From an uncultured Erysipelotrichaceae bacterium (GTDB taxonomy: Bacteria > Bacillota_I > Bacilli_A > Erysipelotrichales > Erysipelotrichaceae), in NCBI GenBank assembly GCA_902766005.1, contig CACXCB010000173.1, positions 1 through 37,272 of the forward strand: a stretch of DNA of 37,272 nt. Direction: 5' to 3'. Shown here piece after piece: positions 34,423 to 37,272 of the stretch. Numbering within the stretch: the stretch's first letter is position 1; every line of letters begins with the position of its first letter. The notes under the pieces are model-generated. The model made no database searches and was not told the origin of the DNA. It saw only the letters and a program-made list of their open reading frames with translations. The translations under genes were made by a program, and so were the position numbers.

Positions 34423-35103
34423 TTATCCTACTTTAACAAACTGGATGTCGCCATCCTGCCTGCAGATTAAAGCAGAACCGAACTCCATCAGATTGTAAAC
34501 CTGCAACAATTCATATTTTGCACGATCGGATCCTGCCAGCTCGCAGAATTTTACAGCTGTATCTTTGTCCTGCATCATGCAGATGCTGTATTCACACATT
34601 TCAAGAAGTTGCGGTGCTTCATCGATCAGTGTCTGTACCTGATTTGTGGAAACGATGATGGAAGCGCCTTTCTTCCATGATTCCTCAATTCCCTTCAACA
34701 ATTCATATTTGTTGGTTTCATCACGCAGATACGGGTATGCCTCATCGAGGATGATCAGGTCATTCTCACAGATTTTATCAGTGAAATCTCTGATTTCATT
34801 ATCGAGAATATGCTCAGGATCATTTTCATATAATGAAGCAGCGTCTATGATCGTGAGATGATCCTTGATATTGATAAAAGCATTATCTTTTGTCAGATGC
34901 TGGAAGTTTTCACCATATCCATGATAGGAATCCGGCTTATTTGTGATCAGAACGATTCTGCCGTCTTCTTTTCTTTCAATAATCGTACGGATCAGGAATG
35001 TTTTTCCTGCCATCTTTTTTCCTGTTACCACCGCAACTGTAGGCAGATGCAAAACCATATCCGCATTTGTTGTTGTATTCTTTCCAATTACGATATCACT
35101 CAT
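34423..35103 (-). CDS. P-loop ATPase, uncharacterised
   Basis: 226 residues from ATG 35103 with GGGAGGAG 5 bases upstream. Walker A is TGKKMAGKT (residues 27-35, K34), Walker B is LIILDEA (116-122), and SIIVSTNQVQTL resembles the sensor strand of HerA/VirB4/FtsK-like ATPases. The protein is a bare ATPase core with no membrane or DNA-binding part visible, and there are no conjugation or phage genes nearby. It could be a stand-alone AAA-like ATPase; I cannot assign a function. Two terminators follow it. Confidence 0.7.
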   Translation of the reverse strand: MSDIVIGKNTTTNADMVLHLPTVAVVTGKKMAGKTFLIRTIIERKEDGRIVLITNKPDSYHGYGENFQHLTKDNAFINIKDHLTIIDAASLYENDPEHILDNEIRDFTDKICENDLIILDEAYPYLRDETNKYELLKGIEESWKKGASIIVSTNQVQTLIDEAPQLLEMCEYSICMMQDKDTAVKFCELAGSDRAKYELLQVYNLMEFGSALICRQDGDIQFVKVG

Positions 35104-35136
35104 AAACTCCTCCCTTGTGAAAGATTTCGCTATTCC

Positions 35137-35142
35137 ATTATA
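35137..35142 (-). promoter_or_regulatory. Candidate -10 box of P-loop ATPase gene
   Basis: TATAAT on the minus strand 34 bases before the start at 35103; no convincing -35 at 17 bases. Confidence 0.4.
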
Positions 35143-35164
35143 GCTCAAATTTTTTTAAAGAACA

Positions 35165-35611
35165 TTAACAATCTGTAGAATTTCTCCATCTCATGCAGAC
35201 ATGAGGTATGCCATCTTCCAGAAATACATCCGAATCTATGTAAAAACCTTCTTTTTCATAAAATCCTGTCGCATATTCCTGTGCCTCTAAATATGCCCGC
35301 TGAATCTTCTTTTCTTTCAGAAGATGCATGCATTCATGAAGAAGCATGCTTCCTAAGCCCTTTTTTCGCTCCATGGTTAAAACTCTGCCGATCTGTATCG
35401 TGCCTTCTTCATCAAGCTTATCAAAAAAACGGAGATATGCCTTGATCCTGCCGTCTTCTTCATAAAAAAGATGCATGCTTCTTTGATCGGTTTCATCAAT
35501 ATCCTGATACACGCAGTTTTGTTCAACAACGAAAACGGCCGATCTTATCCGTAAAATTTCATACAGTTCCTGTAATGTCAGTTCATCAAATCTCTTCAGC
35601 ACTTTTTTCAT
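35165..35611 (-). CDS. ElaA-like GNAT acetyltransferase
   Basis: 148 residues. LYEILRIRSAVFVVEQNCVYQDIDETD (about 16-42) is the ElaA signature, IGRVLTMERKKGLGSMLL the acetyl-CoA loop, and YEKEGFYIDS the C-terminal GNAT motif. Substrate unknown. There is no Shine-Dalgarno before the ATG; a -10 box ends 6 bases upstream, so the transcript is likely leaderless (see promoter). Confidence 0.88.
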   Translation of the reverse strand: MKKVLKRFDELTLQELYEILRIRSAVFVVEQNCVYQDIDETDQRSMHLFYEEDGRIKAYLRFFDKLDEEGTIQIGRVLTMERKKGLGSMLLHECMHLLKEKKIQRAYLEAQEYATGFYEKEGFYIDSDVFLEDGIPHVCMRWRNSTDC

Positions 35612-35617
35612 GCATGT

Positions 35618-35646
35618 ATTGTATTACAGATACGGAAAAGTGAAAA
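35618..35646 (-). promoter_or_regulatory. Promoter of ElaA-like gene, giving a probable leaderless mRNA
   Basis: On the minus strand TTTTCA (35641-35646), 17 bases, TACAAT (35618-35623), then only GCATGT-equivalent six bases before the ATG at 35611. Transcription would start at or next to the A of ATG. Confidence 0.55.
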
Positions 35647-35652
35647 GGATTG

Positions 35653-35681
35653 TTTACCCGTTAATCCGTTTTTACTACAAT
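35653..35681 (+). promoter_or_regulatory. Promoter of ArsC-family gene
   Basis: TTTACC (35653-35658), 17 bases, TACAAT (35676-35681), 24 bases before the start codon. Back to back with the ElaA promoter. Confidence 0.55.
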
Positions 35682-35704
35682 ATTAGTCAAGGAGAAATAA
35701 AAAA

Positions 35705-36055
35705 ATGATTGTACTTGAATATCCGAAATGCGGGACTTGCAGAAAAGCATTAAAATGGCTCAAAGACAACAACATCACTTTTGAAGATCGTAAAATCCAT
35801 GAGGAAAAACCAAGTGAAGAGGAATTGCGCAAATGGCATGCTGAAAGCGGCCTGCCCCTGAACAAAATGTTCAACACCTCCGGCAAGCTCTACCGCGAGC
35901 TGAATCTCAAGGAAAAGCTGAAGACCATGACCGATGATGAAAAATATGCGCTTCTTGCTTCCGATGGCATGCTGGTGAAAAGACCGGTTGTTGTCACAGA
36001 TTCCTGTGTCTTGATCGGTTTTAAAGAGGAAGACTGGAAAGAAAAATTCATGTAA
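35705..36055 (+). CDS. ArsC/Spx-family thioredoxin-fold protein
   Basis: 116 residues, ArsC family. CGTC at C9 and C12 sits in the thioredoxin-fold redox site (YPKCGTCRKAL), LPLNKMFNTSGKLYREL is the central part, and LVKRPVVV is the cis-proline loop. Members include arsenate reductase-like YffB and redox regulators Spx/MgsR; the C-terminal ends of Spx that bind RNA polymerase cannot be judged here, so I keep the family name only. AAGGAG lies 9 bases before the ATG. Confidence 0.85.
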   Translation: MIVLEYPKCGTCRKALKWLKDNNITFEDRKIHEEKPSEEELRKWHAESGLPLNKMFNTSGKLYRELNLKEKLKTMTDDEKYALLASDGMLVKRPVVVTDSCVLIGFKEEDWKEKFM

Positions 36056-36080
36056 AACAGCAGGTAATCACCTGCTGTTT
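36055..36080. terminator. Bidirectional terminator, ArsC-family gene / rpiB
   Basis: AAACAGCAGGT (36055-36065) pairs perfectly with ACCTGCTGTTT (36070-36080), loop AATC. It includes the last base of the ArsC-family stop codon. Confidence 0.85.
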
Positions 36081-36083
36081 CAC

Positions 36084-36542
36084 TTATATCTCCTTTAATT
36101 CGCCTGTCGCATCGATCTCCATGACCATGTCTACACGCTTCTGGTGTCTGCCGCCTTCATATTCTGCATCCAGCCATGCATCCACAATCATCTTTGCCAT
36201 TTCGATGCCGACAACTCTTGCACCGAATGCAATCATGTTTGTGTTGTTATGCTGCTTGGATAATTTTGCAGAGTACGGTTCGGAACATACACAAGCTCTG
36301 ATTCCTTTAACTTTGTTTGCCGCTAAAGAAATACCTACGCCTGTTCCGCAGATTAATACACCGCCATCCACTTCTCCGTCTGCAACCATCTTTGCTGCTT
36401 TATAACCGCTGACAGGATAATTGAAGCTGTCTGTAGAGTCCGTTCCTACATTAATGACTTCAATGCCTTTATCTTCCAGATACTTTTTAATTTCCCACTT
36501 GTAGTCTACTGCTACATGATCATTACCGATTACCAGTTTCAT
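36084..36542 (-). CDS. rpiB: Ribose-5-phosphate isomerase B
   Basis: Interconverts ribose-5-phosphate and ribulose-5-phosphate. 152 residues, normal for RpiB/LacAB. GNDHVA (6-11, H9) and the active-site C65 in LICGTGVGISLAANKVKGIRA, with H98-N99-N100 (SKQHNNTN), are the family set. AAGGAG lies 7 bases before the ATG. It has its own near-consensus promoter. Confidence 0.93.
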   Translation of the reverse strand: MKLVIGNDHVAVDYKWEIKKYLEDKGIEVINVGTDSTDSFNYPVSGYKAAKMVADGEVDGGVLICGTGVGISLAANKVKGIRACVCSEPYSAKLSKQHNNTNMIAFGARVVGIEMAKMIVDAWLDAEYEGGRHQKRVDMVMEIDATGELKEI

Positions 36543-36566
36543 ATGCCATCTCCTTCATCTCGTATT

Positions 36567-36595
36567 ACTATAGCGAAGAGACAGGGAAATGTCAA
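36567..36595 (-). promoter_or_regulatory. Strong sigma-A type promoter of rpiB
   Basis: On the minus strand a perfect TTGACA (36590-36595), exactly 17 bases, then TATAGT (36567-36572). It begins right after the stop of the upstream gene. Confidence 0.85.
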
Positions 36596-36599
36596 AAAG

Positions 36600-37272
36600 T
36601 CAATCTATATCACCGACATGAATCGGTCCATCCGGTGCAGGTCCCAAGGTGCCGTCTCCTGCCTGTACTCGGAAATAACCATCTTCCAAATCAATAATGC
36701 TCCATCCTGTACCGGTACTGCCATCTTCATAAATGCAATGATAGAGATATACAGTTATATATTTTCCCCATGCTTTCGTATAACAGTATTTGTCCATAAC
36801 AGTTGAACTGTGCAAATCAACATTTTCTCCTTTTTCTTCATCATACAGGTAATCCTTGCTTTCATAGCTCCAATCTTTCATTTGCTCGGTAATATCCAGT
36901 TTTTCATCATGATATGCAAGGATATACTGTGTGTCATCGTATATCAGTTCCATCTCCTCATAATACGTATCTGTCTTCATATATGCTTCGACAGTTGCCA
37001 ACCGGATATTACTGTATGACGGTACAAATGAGGATCCAATGCTTGTACTGTAAAAATCGTTTCCTTCCTTGTCTGCCCGATGAAAAACAGTTATATAATT
37101 CTCGCGATCCTGATACAATCCATATCCCTTAAACCATCCCCCTGTCGGATTTCCTCCCTCATCCAGCTCGGGTACCGGTTCTGTGAAATCTTTTATTTCA
37201 TTTGTAATATCTGTCATTGCATCCTTATGATACAGAATGATTCTTCCTTCTTTGTTTTCTTTTATCTCATAT
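36600..37272 (-). CDS. Uncharacterised repeat-containing protein, partial (cut by right window edge)
   Basis: At least 224 residues; the frame stays open to the right edge, so the true start is outside. An ATG at 37217 is internal. Two related stretches are about 105-112 residues apart: DITNEIKDF then YITVFHRADKEG, and DITEQMKDW then YITVYLYHCIYEDG. They are rich in Tyr, Asp and beta-branched residues, so a tandem beta-sheet domain is likely. I do not recognise the family; an extracellular or lipoprotein location cannot be tested without the N-terminus. Confidence 0.75.
   Translation of the reverse strand, partial: YEIKENKEGRIILYHKDAMTDITNEIKDFTEPVPELDEGGNPTGGWFKGYGLYQDRENYITVFHRADKEGNDFYSTSIGSSFVPSYSNIRLATVEAYMKTDTYYEEMELIYDDTQYILAYHDEKLDITEQMKDWSYESKDYLYDEEKGENVDLHSSTVMDKYCYTKAWGKYITVYLYHCIYEDGSTGTGWSIIDLEDGYFRVQAGDGTLGPAPDGPIHVGDID

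Overview
The window is ordinary chromosomal DNA of a low-to-moderate-GC Gram-positive bacterium. Strong AAGGAGG-type ribosome binding sites, TGnTATAAT extended -10 promoters, a DacB/VanY-type carboxypeptidase, a class A PBP and the protein families present all point to Bacillota. An Erysipelotrichia-like lineage is my best guess; it rests on the overall look of the proteins and not on a marker gene. There are no rRNA or tRNA genes, CRISPR arrays, insertion sequences or phage genes that I can see. Genes are tightly packed, no gene-free stretch exceeds 300 bases, and most transcription units end in a compact hairpin that often contains the stop codon.

Layout. 1-4646: threonine biosynthesis, with lysC-like aspartokinase (cut by the window edge) and hom leftward, and thrC-thrB-pheB-like ACT gene-small membrane protein rightward. 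4640-8994: a frameshifted small ORF, a DUF4186 gene, a GH1 6-phospho-beta-glucosidase convergent with an MFS transporter, then gpmA. 9214-14135: CorA, a HAD phosphatase, a nitroreductase and two overlapping CNNM/CorC-type membrane proteins. 14312-16491: HD-domain protein, OB-fold-like protein, TIGR00300-type (LOR/SDH) enzyme. 16600-19467: an operon of RlmI-like methyltransferase, RluA-like pseudouridine synthase and VanY-like carboxypeptidase. 19501-23486: leftward PBP1A-cinA-methyltransferase operon. 23560-25813: leftward MGMT-aldo/keto reductase-alanine dehydrogenase operon. 25978-29749: patatin-like protein, flavin-reductase-like protein, GH2 glycosidase. 29807-33257: MFS transporter with GNAT, a DUF4298 gene, a large uncharacterised protein. 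33267-37272: HAD phosphatase, a broken small secreted protein, a lone P-loop ATPase, ElaA-like GNAT, ArsC-family protein, rpiB, and a repeat-containing protein cut by the right edge.

How the genes work together. The clearest pathway is aspartate to threonine (AK, Hom, ThrB, ThrC), expressed from a 93-base divergent intergenic region, with a free-standing ACT/HTH protein embedded in it while Hom itself lacks its usual ACT domain. Cell-wall synthesis and trimming (PBP1A, VanY-like), sugar hydrolysis (GH1, GH2) and divalent metal transport (CorA, two CNNM proteins) are the other recognisable themes. I found no convincing undescribed multi-gene system. The best leads are smaller: a patatin-like protein and a VanY-like protein that each lack a normally essential residue, two frameshifted short genes, a likely leaderless gene, a lone P-loop ATPase, and a repeated 12-mer overlapping two divergent promoters.
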